64,000 nucleotides of DNA, taken from assembly GCA_963783175.1 (NCBI GenBank), contig CAWANG010000007.1, forward strand, positions 124,001 to 188,000, read 5' to 3'. This stretch comes from Roseiarcus sp963783175. Its GTDB lineage: Bacteria > Pseudomonadota > Alphaproteobacteria > Rhizobiales > Beijerinckiaceae. The position numbers and the translations under genes were made by a program. Position 1 is the stretch's first letter. Each line of letters begins with the position of its first letter. Below, one piece after another: positions 1 through 8,684 of this stretch. The notes under the pieces were generated by a model. That model did no database searches. It was not told where the DNA came from and saw only the letters and a program-made list of their open reading frames with translations.

Positions 1-204
1 CGAGCTGCCGGCCCAGATTGCTCCAAGGTGGCTTTTTCCCGCGCCTTCCGGGCCGACGAGCGCCAACAATCGACTAGACCAGTTCGGCCAGAGCTCGATC
101 GCGTTCAGCGCCTCGCGGTTGGAAGGCGCCGGGAGAAAATCCTCGCGCGCAAAGCTTGTCGAGTGCGGCCAGCGAAATGTCAGTTGGCGAGGCGGAGAAA
201 TCAT
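1..204 (-). CDS. hdaA: HdaA-like DnaA-related regulator, N-terminal part (gene runs off the window)
   Basis: The first 68 codons of a DnaA-like AAA protein are visible on the minus strand. The start reads MISPPRQL, then AREDFLPAPSN, an ELWPNW segment and a Walker A loop (LVGPEGAGKSHL, about residues 49-60). This pattern fits HdaA, which with the beta clamp stimulates ATP hydrolysis by DnaA and so limits re-initiation of replication. The ATG overlaps the stop of the upstream permease gene in an ATGA arrangement, which supports the start and translational coupling. The C-terminal two thirds lie outside the window, so HdaA is chosen over other DnaA-like proteins from the N-terminal pattern and the known Rhizobiales gene order next to the permease and purM. 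Confidence 0.85.
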   Translation of the reverse strand, partial: MISPPRQLTFRWPHSTSFAREDFLPAPSNREALNAIELWPNWSSRLLALVGPEGAGKSHLGAIWAGSS

Positions 205-1310
205 TGGCTCTTCGGCGCCGAGCGACCTCGATAAAGCGGGCTCTTCAAGTAGACAGCGATAAGGTGGCGCGCCACAACGCCGATCGCCGCGGCGGTAGGA
301 ACGGCGATCAGGAGCCCGAGAAATCCGAACAATTGCCCGAAAGCCAGCAGCGCGAACATCAGCCAGACCGGGTGAAGCCCGACGGATTCGCCGACAAGCT
401 TCGGCGACAGCACGTTTCCCTCGAGAAATTGGCCGACCCCGACAACCGCGAGCGCCATGAAGAAAAGTTTCAGACTTGGCCAGCCCTGAACGAGCGCGAC
501 TCCAAGCGAAAGGACGAGCGCGGTCAGCGATCCCACATACGGCACGAAACTCAGGAGGCCACCCAAAACGCCGATCAGGAAGCCAAAATCGAGGCCGATC
601 AGCGTCAATCCGACCCCGTACCAGATCCCAAGGAACAGGCACACGATCGACTGGCCTCTGATGAAGCCCGCCAAGGCGTGATTAATCTCTCGGGCGATTT
701 TTCGCAGACTGTCGCGATAGTCGAGTGGGAGCCAGCTGTCGATTTCGGCGATCATGCGATGCCAGTCGATGAGAATATAGAAGGCGACGACAGGCGTGAT
801 GATCAAGAGCGACAAGAAACTGAATACCGCCGCGCCACCGGAGACGAGCGATCTAAGGGCGTTGAGAAGCCATTGTGCGCCCTGCGCGACAAAATCGCTA
901 ACCGATTGTTGAATTTGGGCGCTCGACAGCTGCTGGCTGAGGCCCAAGGCACGCAGCCAGCCGCCGCCGTATTTCGCAATGAGGGCGTTGCCCTCCTCCA
1001 CGGCGTGCGCCTGCAGGCGCGCCGCATAGTCGGGCAGGCGTTGGGAAAAGGCTATGAATTGATTGCCCAAAATCGGGGCGACGAGAATAAGCACGATCAC
1101 GAAGCTCACGCCGAAGGCGATCAGTATGAGGAGCGACGCGCCAAGTCGATTGAATCCAACCCTCTGAAGCTTGAGAACGATCGGGTCGAGAAGATAGCCG
1201 AGGACGATGCCGGCCGCGAAAGGCGTTATTGTCGAGCCGAGCAAATAGACGACGTACAAGACCGCCGCGACTGCGATCGCCCAGAACAGAATCTGGCGCT
1301 CCAGGGTCAC
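201..1310 (-). CDS. AI-2E family (PerM-like) transporter, 369 aa
   Basis: Polytopic inner-membrane protein of the AI-2E/PerM exporter family. Membrane segments near the N-terminus are followed by a long amphipathic middle region (about residues 90-160) and a C-terminal cluster of segments. The family signatures FIRGQSIVCLFLGIWYG and SFVPYVGSL, and LIAVPTAAAIGVV near the end, are visible. The open frame extends far upstream inside the preceding gene. I place the start at the GTG at 1310, 11 bases after that gene's stop, because everything upstream looks like antisense sequence and family members start just before the first membrane helix. The substrate cannot be inferred. It sits in a leftward operon with hdaA. 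Confidence 0.85.
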   Translation of the reverse strand: MTLERQILFWAIAVAAVLYVVYLLGSTITPFAAGIVLGYLLDPIVLKLQRVGFNRLGASLLILIAFGVSFVIVLILVAPILGNQFIAFSQRLPDYAARLQAHAVEEGNALIAKYGGGWLRALGLSQQLSSAQIQQSVSDFVAQGAQWLLNALRSLVSGGAAVFSFLSLLIITPVVAFYILIDWHRMIAEIDSWLPLDYRDSLRKIAREINHALAGFIRGQSIVCLFLGIWYGVGLTLIGLDFGFLIGVLGGLLSFVPYVGSLTALVLSLGVALVQGWPSLKLFFMALAVVGVGQFLEGNVLSPKLVGESVGLHPVWLMFALLAFGQLFGFLGLLIAVPTAAAIGVVARHLIAVYLKSPLYRGRSAPKSQ

Positions 1311-1320
1311 CGGGCCAGCC

Positions 1321-1731
1321 TCATCGGAACTCACCGGGTCTGTCAGCTGGCTGCAGCAGATCCCATTTGCCGCCCCAGGGATCGAGGAATACCGCAACCA
1401 GCCCATAGGGCTCGCGTCGCGGCGTTTCAAGAAATATGACGCCGCGAGCGCGCATCGATTCGTAATCGCCAGAGAGGTCCGCGGTGTGGAGAAAAAAGCC
1501 GACCCGTCCCCCGGTCTGGTCGCCAAGGCGAGCGCTCTGTCGCTCATCGCTCGGAACTGCAAGCACCAGCGCCGCTCCTGGGCCTTGCGAGGGGGCGACC
1601 ACGATCCAACGCTTGTTGGCGCCGACCGGCGTGTCTTCAAGAACTGCGAAGCCGAGGACGTCCCGGAAGAAAGCGAGGCCTTCGTCGTAGCTCGGGACAA
1701 GGACGGTGACGGCGGCTAGGCGCTGAAGCAT
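1321..1731 (-). CDS. VOC-family (glyoxalase/bleomycin-resistance fold) protein, 136 aa
   Basis: A single VOC domain with the paired beta-alpha-beta-beta-beta pattern: VTVLVPSYDEGLAFFRDVLGF at the start and VAVFLDPWGGKWDLLQP near the end. VOC proteins bind a divalent metal and act as lyases, isomerases, dioxygenases or resistance proteins. The substrate is not predictable here. It starts 10 bases after the CDP-alcohol transferase stop and ends 11 bases before the permease start, so it belongs to the same operon. A glutamate near residue 101 (IFLETP) could be a metal ligand, but I cannot confirm a full ligand set. Confidence 0.75.
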   Translation of the reverse strand: MLQRLAAVTVLVPSYDEGLAFFRDVLGFAVLEDTPVGANKRWIVVAPSQGPGAALVLAVPSDERQSARLGDQTGGRVGFFLHTADLSGDYESMRARGVIFLETPRREPYGLVAVFLDPWGGKWDLLQPADRPGEFR

Positions 1732-1741
1732 GAGCTGCGCC

Positions 1742-2293
1742 CTAACGGCTCATGTGATCCAGCCACTGGGCGATATAGACGCCCCCCGAGGCCAGGGTTG
1801 TCGCGGCGACCACCCATTCAAGGGAGGTCTGCAGAGGTTGTGGATCGAGACCGTAGGCGCGAACTCCAAGCGCAAATCCCGCTAAGGCGATCTGTGCGAC
1901 CGTATTGAGCTTCGACACCCAGACGGGGCGAATCTCGACCGGTTTATCGAGCAGCCAGGAGACCAAGACGGCGAAGAGAATCATCACATCCCGCGAGACG
2001 ACCGTGACGGCGATCCAGGCCGGCAAACCGGCATAGATGGCGAGCGAAACATAGATCGAGATCAACAGCGCTTTATCCGCCAGGGGATCGAGATAAGCGC
2101 CCAGCTCGGTGCGAAGATCGAAATTTTTGGCGATGAAGCCGTCGATCGCGTCCGAGACGCCGGCAAGGACAAAGATCAGAAACGCCGGAAGGAATCGCTG
2201 CGAAATAATCATCATTACGGCCAAAGGCGTCATCAGCAGTCGCGCCAGGGTGACCAGATTGGGTAAGTTTTTGAGAATCCCGCCAATATCCAT
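1742..2293 (-). CDS. CDP-alcohol phosphatidyltransferase family protein, 183 aa
   Basis: Integral membrane phospholipid-synthesis enzyme that transfers a phosphatidyl group from a CDP-activated lipid to an alcohol. The family motif is present at residues 48-73: D48, D51-G52, A55, G65, D69 and D73. The usual arginine after the alanine is lysine here (AK instead of AR). Several hydrophobic segments flank the motif. Length fits PgsA-like members, but the acceptor (glycerol phosphate or another alcohol) is uncertain. It is the first gene of the leftward operon and diverges from purM across a gap of about 190 bases, which should hold both promoters. Confidence 0.8.
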   Translation of the reverse strand: MDIGGILKNLPNLVTLARLLMTPLAVMMIISQRFLPAFLIFVLAGVSDAIDGFIAKNFDLRTELGAYLDPLADKALLISIYVSLAIYAGLPAWIAVTVVSRDVMILFAVLVSWLLDKPVEIRPVWVSKLNTVAQIALAGFALGVRAYGLDPQPLQTSLEWVVAATTLASGGVYIAQWLDHMSR

Positions 2294-2479
2294 CGAGTAT
2301 TGACGCCCCCGGCGTCACCGCCCAAGCATCCCCTCCCAGGACGTCGCCACTCACGCGGATGACGAGCCAAAGGCTAACACGAATTGCCTTGGGTTGGGAA
2401 ACCACGCCCGACTTGCGGCCCTTGCGTGTTTCACGGCGGGCAATTACGCCGGTCGCGCCTGAACGCCTCCGGAGCCTCG

Positions 2480-3544
2480 ATGTCCGAAAGCCGCAAGCCT
2501 CTCACTTACGCCGCATCGGGAGTCGACATCGATACCGGCAACCGGATTGTCGATCGAATACGGCCGTTGGCGCGCGCCACCCGCCGTCCAGGGGCCAGCG
2601 CGGAGCTTGGGGGATTCGGCGGACTGTTCGACCTTCGCGCCGCGGGCTTCGTCGATCCGATCCTGGTTGCGGCGAATGACGGCGTCGGCACCAAGTTGAA
2701 GATCGTCGCCGAGAGCGGCCTCTACGACACGATCGGGATCGACCTCGTCGCCATGTGCGTCAACGACATCGTCGTCCAGGGCGCCGAGCCCCTATTTTTC
2801 TTGGACTATTTCGCCTCCGGCAAGCTCGACGAGGGCGTCGTGGCGGCGGTCCTCAAAGGCGTCGCCGAGGGATGCGCGCAGTCCGGCTGCGCATTGATCG
2901 GCGGAGAGACGGCGGAGATGCCCGGCGTTTACGCGCCCGGCGACTTCGATATCGCGGGCTTCGCCGTCGGTGCCGCCGAGCGCGGGACTTTGCTGCCGAG
3001 GCCCGGGCTGAGGGCGGGCGACCCCGTCTATGGCCTGCCGTCTTCCGGCGTTCATTCGAATGGATTTTCGCTGGTGCGGCGCATTGTCGCGCGATCCGGC
3101 CTCGGATGGGACGCTCCCGCGCCGTTCGATCCGTCGCGCTCGCTCGCCGCGGCGCTATTGACGCCGACGCGCCTTTATGTGCGCCCGCTGCTTCAGGCTC
3201 TGGCGCGGACGCGTGGCATTCATGCCCTCGCCCATATCACCGGCGGCGGCTATCCGGACAACCTGCCGCGCGTGCTCGACGAAAACCTCGCCGTGTCGCT
3301 CGACCTCGACGCCTTCGCGCCGCCGCCCGTCTTTTCGTGGCTGGCTGCGGCCGGCGGTCTCGACGAAGAGGAGATGCTGCGGACCTTCAACTGCGGTTTC
3401 GGGATGGCGGCGTTTGTTTCCGCCGACCGCGAGGGGGAGGCGCGCGAGGCCTTCGCCGGAGCGGGCCTGTCGCCGGTCCGGATCGGAGAACTTGTTCCCG
3501 TCGCCGGCCGGCGCCTCCTCACCCGCGGAAGGCTCAAGGTGTGA
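2480..3544 (+). CDS. purM: Phosphoribosylformylglycinamidine cyclo-ligase (AIR synthetase), 354 aa
   Basis: Catalyses the ATP-dependent closure of FGAM to 5-aminoimidazole ribonucleotide in purine synthesis, in the cytoplasm. Typical PurM segments are present: ANDGVGTKLK, MCVNDIVVQGAEPLFFLDYF, SSGVHSNGFSLVRR and HITGGGYPDNLPR. The open frame extends 96 bases upstream, but the ATG at 2480 has a GGAG motif just before it and begins MSESRKPLTYAASGVDI, the usual PurM start. The stop overlaps the purN start by four bases, so the two are translationally coupled. Confidence 0.96.
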   Translation: MSESRKPLTYAASGVDIDTGNRIVDRIRPLARATRRPGASAELGGFGGLFDLRAAGFVDPILVAANDGVGTKLKIVAESGLYDTIGIDLVAMCVNDIVVQGAEPLFFLDYFASGKLDEGVVAAVLKGVAEGCAQSGCALIGGETAEMPGVYAPGDFDIAGFAVGAAERGTLLPRPGLRAGDPVYGLPSSGVHSNGFSLVRRIVARSGLGWDAPAPFDPSRSLAAALLTPTRLYVRPLLQALARTRGIHALAHITGGGYPDNLPRVLDENLAVSLDLDAFAPPPVFSWLAAAGGLDEEEMLRTFNCGFGMAAFVSADREGEAREAFAGAGLSPVRIGELVPVAGRRLLTRGRLKV

Positions 3545-4149
3545 ACCATCGGGCGCGGACGGCCGTTCTCATCTCGGGTCGCGGCTCCAACATGAGCGCT
3601 CTGGTCGAGGCGGCGCGGCCGCCGGACTTTGCAGCCGAGATCGTACTGGTTCTGTCGGACACGCCGGACGCCCCCGGTCTTGCGGCCGCGCGCAAGGCGG
3701 GCGTTGCGGCGGAAGCGATCGACTTTCGAGCCTATCCCGGGAAGGCTGCGTTCGAGGCGGCGCTCGAGGCGCGGCTTCGAGCTGAGCGCGCCGAGATCGT
3801 CTGCCTCGCCGGGTTCATGCGGGTGCTGAGCCCGTCCTTCGTCGGGCGATGGAACGGGCGCATCCTCAACATTCACCCCTCGCTGCTGCCCAACCTGCGC
3901 GGGCTCAACACCCATGAGCGAGCGCTTCGCCAGGGGCTCACCGAGCACGGATGCACGGTCCACTTCGTCGTCGCCGAGCTCGACGCCGGGCCGATCATCG
4001 CTCAGGCGCGCGTGCCGGTTCTGCCGGGCGACGACGCCGAGACGCTGGCGGCGCGCGTCCTGAGGGAAGAGCACCGGCTCTACCCCGCCGCGTTGAACGA
4101 GGTCGCCCGCTCGCTCATCGCCGCCGCTTCGGAGAGCCGGCGCGGATGA
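3541..4149 (+). CDS. purN: Phosphoribosylglycinamide formyltransferase (GAR transformylase), 202 aa
   Basis: Transfers a formyl group from 10-formyl-tetrahydrofolate to GAR, the third step of purine synthesis. The phosphate-binding loop ISGRGSNMSAL is at the N-terminus. The catalytic Asn-His pair is in LNIHPSLLP and the catalytic Asp in ELDAGPIIAQ. The loop that often reads GLHTH or GLDTH reads GLNTH here. The start is a GTG inside the purM stop (GTGA overlap). It continues the purM reading direction and closes the pur operon. Confidence 0.95.
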   Translation: MNHRARTAVLISGRGSNMSALVEAARPPDFAAEIVLVLSDTPDAPGLAAARKAGVAAEAIDFRAYPGKAAFEAALEARLRAERAEIVCLAGFMRVLSPSFVGRWNGRILNIHPSLLPNLRGLNTHERALRQGLTEHGCTVHFVVAELDAGPIIAQARVPVLPGDDAETLAARVLREEHRLYPAALNEVARSLIAAASESRRG

Positions 4150-4154
4150 GGGGG

Positions 4155-4170
4155 TGTTTCATGTGAAACC
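4155..4170. promoter_or_regulatory. parS-like 16-mer just after purN
   Basis: The sequence TGTTTCATGTGAAACC starts six bases after the purN stop. It matches the ParB-binding consensus TGTTTCACGTGAAACA at 14 of 16 positions; one of the two mismatches breaks the central palindrome. It may be a weak ParB site or a chance match. No parA or parB gene is in the window. Confidence 0.3.
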
Positions 4171-4250
4171 GAGATTTGGAATTCCGTCTCTGGACGCGCT
4201 TCCGACCCGTTTGGACAGCCGTCCGACAAAATTTAGCAAAAGAAAAGGTT

Positions 4251-4323
4251 TTGATTTCCTTGGATTCCCTCGACCGAATTGAGCGTTTTCAAAGGGTTGC
4301 GCTGACCCCCCGGGCACAAAAAC
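4251..4323 (-). repeat. Dispersed intergenic repeat, copy 1 (inverted orientation)
   Basis: About 70 bases that recur at 35627-35700 and 37097-37163 on the other strand. The conserved core, read on the minus strand, is GGGGTCAGCGCAACCCTTTG, then a GAAAA run, GCTCAATTCGG and GGAATCCAAGG. All three copies lie between genes. The similarity persists across all codon positions, so this is a DNA or RNA element and not a coding remnant. Apart from this repeat and the parS-like site, the 394-base gap between purN and ppk shows nothing I can name. Confidence 0.7.
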
Positions 4324-4543
4324 CCTTTCTCCCGCCCCTTTTCCCGCGCCGCCGGCAGATGGGGCTTCTGGCGGAGCGAGCGAGAAATCAGAGTACCACC
4401 TATTCCGATTTTCAGCAATCAATCGTTCGACAATCTTCGTCGGACGGAGAGGGCCGCCGGCCCCAGCGATCCCGCCCGCCTCCGCGACAACCGTAAAGCA
4501 AACGTGCTTGTTGCGCTTGGCGAGGCGGGGCGATTGGATCAAT

Positions 4544-6766
4544 ATGGCGGCCACGAGAAGGGAGTTGGGTTTGGCCCGCGCGATTGCGACGAGTGAGAAG
4601 ATTTTTCCGCCGACCCAAGTCGTGGCGAACGACGATCCGCCACCGTTGCTGTCGTCGCCCGAGCGGTTCATCAACCGCGAATTGTCGTGGCTCGAGTTCA
4701 ACCGCCGGGTGTTGGAGGAGGCCGCCAACCCGAACCATCCGCTGCTCGAGCGGCTCCGGTTCCTGTCGATCTCGGCCAACAATCTCGACGAGTTTTTCAT
4801 GGTCCGCGTCGCAGGCCTCGTCGGCCAGGTGCTTTCGGGGGTGGCGGAAATCTCCGATGACGGACGCACGCCGGCCGAGCAACTCGAACGCATCAGCGAG
4901 CGCGTCGCCTCGCTGGTCGCCTCGCAGCAATCGCGGTGGAAGATGCTGCGCTCCGAGCTCGCCGCCAATGGCGTGGTGATCCTCGAGGTCGGCGACCTCA
5001 CCCGGCGCGAACGGGAATGGCTGCAGGACTATTTCCTCTCCCATGTGTTTCCGATCCTGACGCCGCTCGCGGTCGATCCGGCGCACCCGTTCCCGTTCAT
5101 TCCCAATCTCGGATTGAGTTTGGCGCTCGAACTCTTGAATCCGCGCAACGGCAAGACGATGAGCGCGCTGGTCCGCATTCCCGCGAGCGTCGAGCGCTTC
5201 ATCCGGCTGCCCGACGGGCCGCTCGGGGGCGCCGCGCGCTTCGTCATGCTCGACCGGCTGATCGTGGCCTTCATCGGCTTATTGTTTCCCGGCTACGAAG
5301 TGCTGGGCGAGGGCGCCTTTCGCGTCATTCGCGACAGCGACATCGAAGTCGAGGAAGAGGCGGAGGACCTCGTTAGACTGTACGAGAGCGCGCTCAAGCG
5401 GCGCCGGCGCGGCTCCGTCATCAGGCTCGAGATCGAAGCGAGCACGCCGGAATCGCTGCGCGCCTTTGTCGCTGGCGACGTCGACGTTGTCTCATCGGGA
5501 ATCGTGCTGGTCGAGGGCATGCTGGCGCTCAACGACCTGTCGCAACTGGTGGCGATCGACCGGCCGGACCTCAAGTTTCCCCCCTATAACCCCCGGTTTC
5601 CCGAACGGGTCAAGGAGCTCGGCGGCGATTGCTTCGCCGCCATCCGGCAGAAGGATCTCGTCGTTCATCACCCTTACGAATCGTTCGACGTCGTGGTCCA
5701 GTTCCTGAACCAGGCGGCGCACGATCCCAACGTCGTCGCCATCAAGCAGACGCTCTACCGCACCTCGGCCGACAGCCCGATCGTCCGGGCGCTGATCGAA
5801 GCGGCGGAGGCCGGCAAGTCAGTCACCGCGCTCGTCGAACTCAAGGCGCGGTTCGACGAAGAGGCGAACATCCGCTGGGCGCGGGATCTCGAGCGCGCGG
5901 GCGCGCAGGTCGTCTATGGCTTCATCGAGCTCAAGACCCACGCGAAGCTTTCGATGGTGGTGCGGCGCGAGGGCGGCGCGCTCGTCAATTACTGTCATCT
6001 CGGCACCGGTAATTATCACCCGGTCACCGCCCGCATTTACGCCGACATTTCCTTTTTCACCGCCGACGCCGCGATCGGACGGGACGTTGCGCGCATTTTC
6101 AATTTCATTACCGGCTATGCCGAGCCGGACGGCCTCGAGCAGATGTCGATTTCGCCGATCACGCTCAAGAAGACGCTTCTGCGCAATATCGCCGACGAGA
6201 TCGACTATGCCCGGCTCGGCCGGCCGGGGCAGATCTGGATAAAGTGCAATGCGCTCGTCGACCCGCAGATCATCGACGCCCTATATGGCGCGAGCCGCGC
6301 CGGCGTTCAGATCGACATCGTGATCCGCGGCATTTGCTGTCTGCGGCCGGGCGTCCCCGGGCTCTCCGACAATATTCGCGTGAAGTCGCTCGTCGGCCAA
6401 TTCCTGGAACATGCACGCATATACGCGTTCGGCGCCGGCCATGGTCTCCCCAGTTCGATGGCGCGGGTGTTCATCTCGTCCGCCGACCTCATGCAGCGCA
6501 ATCTCGACCGGCGCGTCGAGGCGCTCGTGCCGCTGCTCAATCCCACGGTTCACGAACATGTGCTCGACCAGATCATGCAAGCCAACCTGATGGACAACCA
6601 GCAGAGCTTCCGCATTTTGCCGGACGGCTCAAGCGAGCGGATTGCGCCCGCCGAAGGCGAAGAGCCGTTCAACGCGCATAAATATTTCATGACCAACCCC
6701 AGCCTGTCGGGCCGCGGCAAAGCGCTGATGGACTCCTTTCCGATGGCGCTGCGCAGGCCCGCCTGA
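4544..6766 (+). CDS. ppk: Polyphosphate kinase 1, 740 aa
   Basis: Reversibly polymerises the terminal phosphate of ATP into inorganic polyphosphate. The N-terminal domain starts with FINRELSWLEFNRRVL. The catalytic half carries the histidine that by homology becomes phosphorylated (ELKTHAKLSMVV, H466), the HLGTGNYHPVTA segment (H485) and the second conserved histidine (FLEHARIYAFG, H623). Length is normal for PPK1. I take the ATG at 4544; a further in-frame start lies 36 bases upstream, and the first 40 residues are poorly conserved, so the exact start is uncertain. ppx follows 44 bases downstream, the usual ppk-ppx pairing. Confidence 0.95.
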   Translation: MAATRRELGLARAIATSEKIFPPTQVVANDDPPPLLSSPERFINRELSWLEFNRRVLEEAANPNHPLLERLRFLSISANNLDEFFMVRVAGLVGQVLSGVAEISDDGRTPAEQLERISERVASLVASQQSRWKMLRSELAANGVVILEVGDLTRREREWLQDYFLSHVFPILTPLAVDPAHPFPFIPNLGLSLALELLNPRNGKTMSALVRIPASVERFIRLPDGPLGGAARFVMLDRLIVAFIGLLFPGYEVLGEGAFRVIRDSDIEVEEEAEDLVRLYESALKRRRRGSVIRLEIEASTPESLRAFVAGDVDVVSSGIVLVEGMLALNDLSQLVAIDRPDLKFPPYNPRFPERVKELGGDCFAAIRQKDLVVHHPYESFDVVVQFLNQAAHDPNVVAIKQTLYRTSADSPIVRALIEAAEAGKSVTALVELKARFDEEANIRWARDLERAGAQVVYGFIELKTHAKLSMVVRREGGALVNYCHLGTGNYHPVTARIYADISFFTADAAIGRDVARIFNFITGYAEPDGLEQMSISPITLKKTLLRNIADEIDYARLGRPGQIWIKCNALVDPQIIDALYGASRAGVQIDIVIRGICCLRPGVPGLSDNIRVKSLVGQFLEHARIYAFGAGHGLPSSMARVFISSADLMQRNLDRRVEALVPLLNPTVHEHVLDQIMQANLMDNQQSFRILPDGSSERIAPAEGEEPFNAHKYFMTNPSLSGRGKALMDSFPMALRRPA

Positions 6767-6810
6767 TAGAGGCAGCGCGCGGCGACACGAGTTCCTCGGC
6801 AGGATCATTG

Positions 6811-8319
6811 ATGCTTGACCAATCCGCCCGCGGACGATTGCCGGGCGAGCCCATTGCGATTGTCGACATCGGCTCGAATTCGGTGCGCCTGGTGTCGTAC
6901 GAGGCGCAGTCGCGCGCGCCGACGCCGACGTTCAATGAAAAGGCCCTGTGCGGTCTCGGGCGAGGCGTGGCGATGAGCGGGCTTCTGCCGGAGGACGGGA
7001 TCGCCAAGGCCGTGGCCGCGCTTCAGCGCTTTCGCGTTCTCTGCGACACGATGCGAATCCGCGACGTTCGCGGCGTGGCGACCGCCGCCGTGCGCGACGC
7101 GGCGAACGGGTCGCAATTTCTCGATCGCGCCGAGCGCGCGCTCGGCTGCAAGATCGAGCTTTTGAGCGGTCAGAAGGAAGCAAGACTGTCGGCGCTGGGC
7201 GTCGTGAGTTCGATTTACAAGGCTGACGGCGTCGTCGGCGATCTGGGCGGCGGTTCGCTGGAACTCACCGACGTCAAGGACGGCCAGTGCGCGCAGGGGA
7301 TCACGCTGCCATTGGGCGGCCTGTCGCTGATGGACCTTTCCGAGCGCTCGCCGAAGAAGGCAGCGAAGATCGTCCGCGACACGCTCGCGCCGGTCAAGGC
7401 GCTGCAGGGGCTCGCCGGGCGAACGTTCTACGCGGTTGGCGGCACCTGGCGGGCTCTGGCCCGCCTGCATATGCGCCAGCGGCAGTATCCGATGAACGTG
7501 ATGCACAATTACGTCATCCCGACCCGCGACGCCCTCGAATTCGCGCGGCTGGTCGAGCGGATCGAAGCCGACGCGCTGCTGTCGATCGAATCGGTCTCGT
7601 CGGCTCGCAGGCCGCTCCTGGCTTACGGCGCGGCGGTCCTGGAAGAGATCATCCGACAGGCCAATCCGAGGGAGATCGTCATTTCCGTGCTCGGCGTGCG
7701 CGAGGGGCTGATCTACTCCCGGCTGTCGCCGGAGGAGCAGGCTGAAGATCCTCTCATCGTCTCGGCGCGCGAATTCAATGAGCTGCGCTCAAGGGCGCCG
7801 CAGCACGGCGAGGAGCTCTTTGACTGGACAGGCCGATTGATCGCTTCGACCCATCTCGAGGAGGACGAGCAGGACGAGCGTCTCAGGCACGCCGCGTGTC
7901 TCCTGTCTGATATTGCCTGGCGCGCGCACCCCGATTACCGCGGCGCCCAGGCCTACGATCTGGTCACGAATGCGGCCTTCATCGGCGTCGATCATCCCTC
8001 GCGCGCATTTCTCGCGCTCGCCGCCTCCTACCGGCATATGTCGAGCGAAGACATCGTCTCGCCCCAGTCGCGCGCATTGGTGACGGCGCGTCAACTCGAT
8101 CGGGCGCGAATCCTCGGCGCGGCGATGCGGGTCGCCTACAACATTTCGGCGGCCATGCCAGGCGCGCTGCCGCGCGCGCCAATGGTTTGCGAGAAGAGCA
8201 AAGTGATCCTGACCTTGCCGGCCGAGCTCGCGCCGCTGAGCGGCGAGCGGCTGCAATCGAGGATGCGACAGTTCGCCCGGCTCATCGGCGCCGATCCGGA
8301 GATCCGAACGTCGGAGTGA
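6811..8319 (+). CDS. ppx: Exopolyphosphatase / Ppx-GppA family phosphatase, 502 aa
   Basis: Hydrolyses terminal phosphates from polyphosphate, opposing PPK. The actin-like ATPase fold shows the first phosphate loop IVDIGSNSVRLV and the second loop VVGDLGGGSLELT. The C-terminal half has HD-like helical content (RLRHAACLLSDIAWRAHPDYR) typical of long Ppx/GppA proteins. The frame opens with TTG at 6808 directly followed by ATG at 6811; I use the ATG. It lies directly after ppk. A GppA role (pppGpp hydrolysis) cannot be excluded from sequence alone. Confidence 0.92.
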   Translation: MLDQSARGRLPGEPIAIVDIGSNSVRLVSYEAQSRAPTPTFNEKALCGLGRGVAMSGLLPEDGIAKAVAALQRFRVLCDTMRIRDVRGVATAAVRDAANGSQFLDRAERALGCKIELLSGQKEARLSALGVVSSIYKADGVVGDLGGGSLELTDVKDGQCAQGITLPLGGLSLMDLSERSPKKAAKIVRDTLAPVKALQGLAGRTFYAVGGTWRALARLHMRQRQYPMNVMHNYVIPTRDALEFARLVERIEADALLSIESVSSARRPLLAYGAAVLEEIIRQANPREIVISVLGVREGLIYSRLSPEEQAEDPLIVSAREFNELRSRAPQHGEELFDWTGRLIASTHLEEDEQDERLRHAACLLSDIAWRAHPDYRGAQAYDLVTNAAFIGVDHPSRAFLALAASYRHMSSEDIVSPQSRALVTARQLDRARILGAAMRVAYNISAAMPGALPRAPMVCEKSKVILTLPAELAPLSGERLQSRMRQFARLIGADPEIRTSE

Positions 8320-8459
8320 GGCGACATTCCCGCCCCCGATTGCGGAGGCCGGTTAGGGCGGGGGGTCGAGCCATGCCGACGCGATTGGCGACGCTCGGAC
8401 GGACCTTCTGGCGCAACGCGGAGAGCGCGAACGGAAAGTCCCCGATTTAAGTACGCGCG

Positions 8460-8485
8460 GCCCGCCCCCACAAAGGGGGGCGGGC
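8460..8485. other. Perfect 10-bp hairpin in the ppx-herA gap
   Basis: GCCCGCCCCC and GGGGGCGGGC form a perfect stem around the six-base loop ACAAAG. No T-run follows on either strand, so it is not a classical Rho-independent terminator, though it may still end ppx transcripts or protect their 3' end. The rest of the 365-base gap (8320-8684) shows no gene. Confidence 0.5.
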
Positions 8486-8684
8486 GAGCAGGCGCTGAAC
8501 ACGCGGTGACGGCTTCCGTCGGAAACTGACGCAGCGACACGCGTCGAGCCCGCGCGTAACGGCCGCTTGCGAGCGTCGCAAGTCGTTACAGACTTCGTCT
8601 TGCGTCGAACGGATTCTTTACCCGCTCGCCGGCAAGCTAGTCTTTCGCCAGTCTTCATGCCCTCGAGCCAACGACCGGTCGGAC

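Noticed and set aside
156..1439. Plus-strand open frame of 427 codons opposite the AI-2E permease
   Set aside because: The minus-strand protein has clear membrane segments and family motifs; the plus frame is Arg/Glu/Gln-rich shadow sequence.
4176..4496. Open frame of about 100 codons in the purN-ppk gap
   Set aside because: It runs through the dispersed repeat, and the other copies preserve similarity in several frames, as expected for non-coding DNA.
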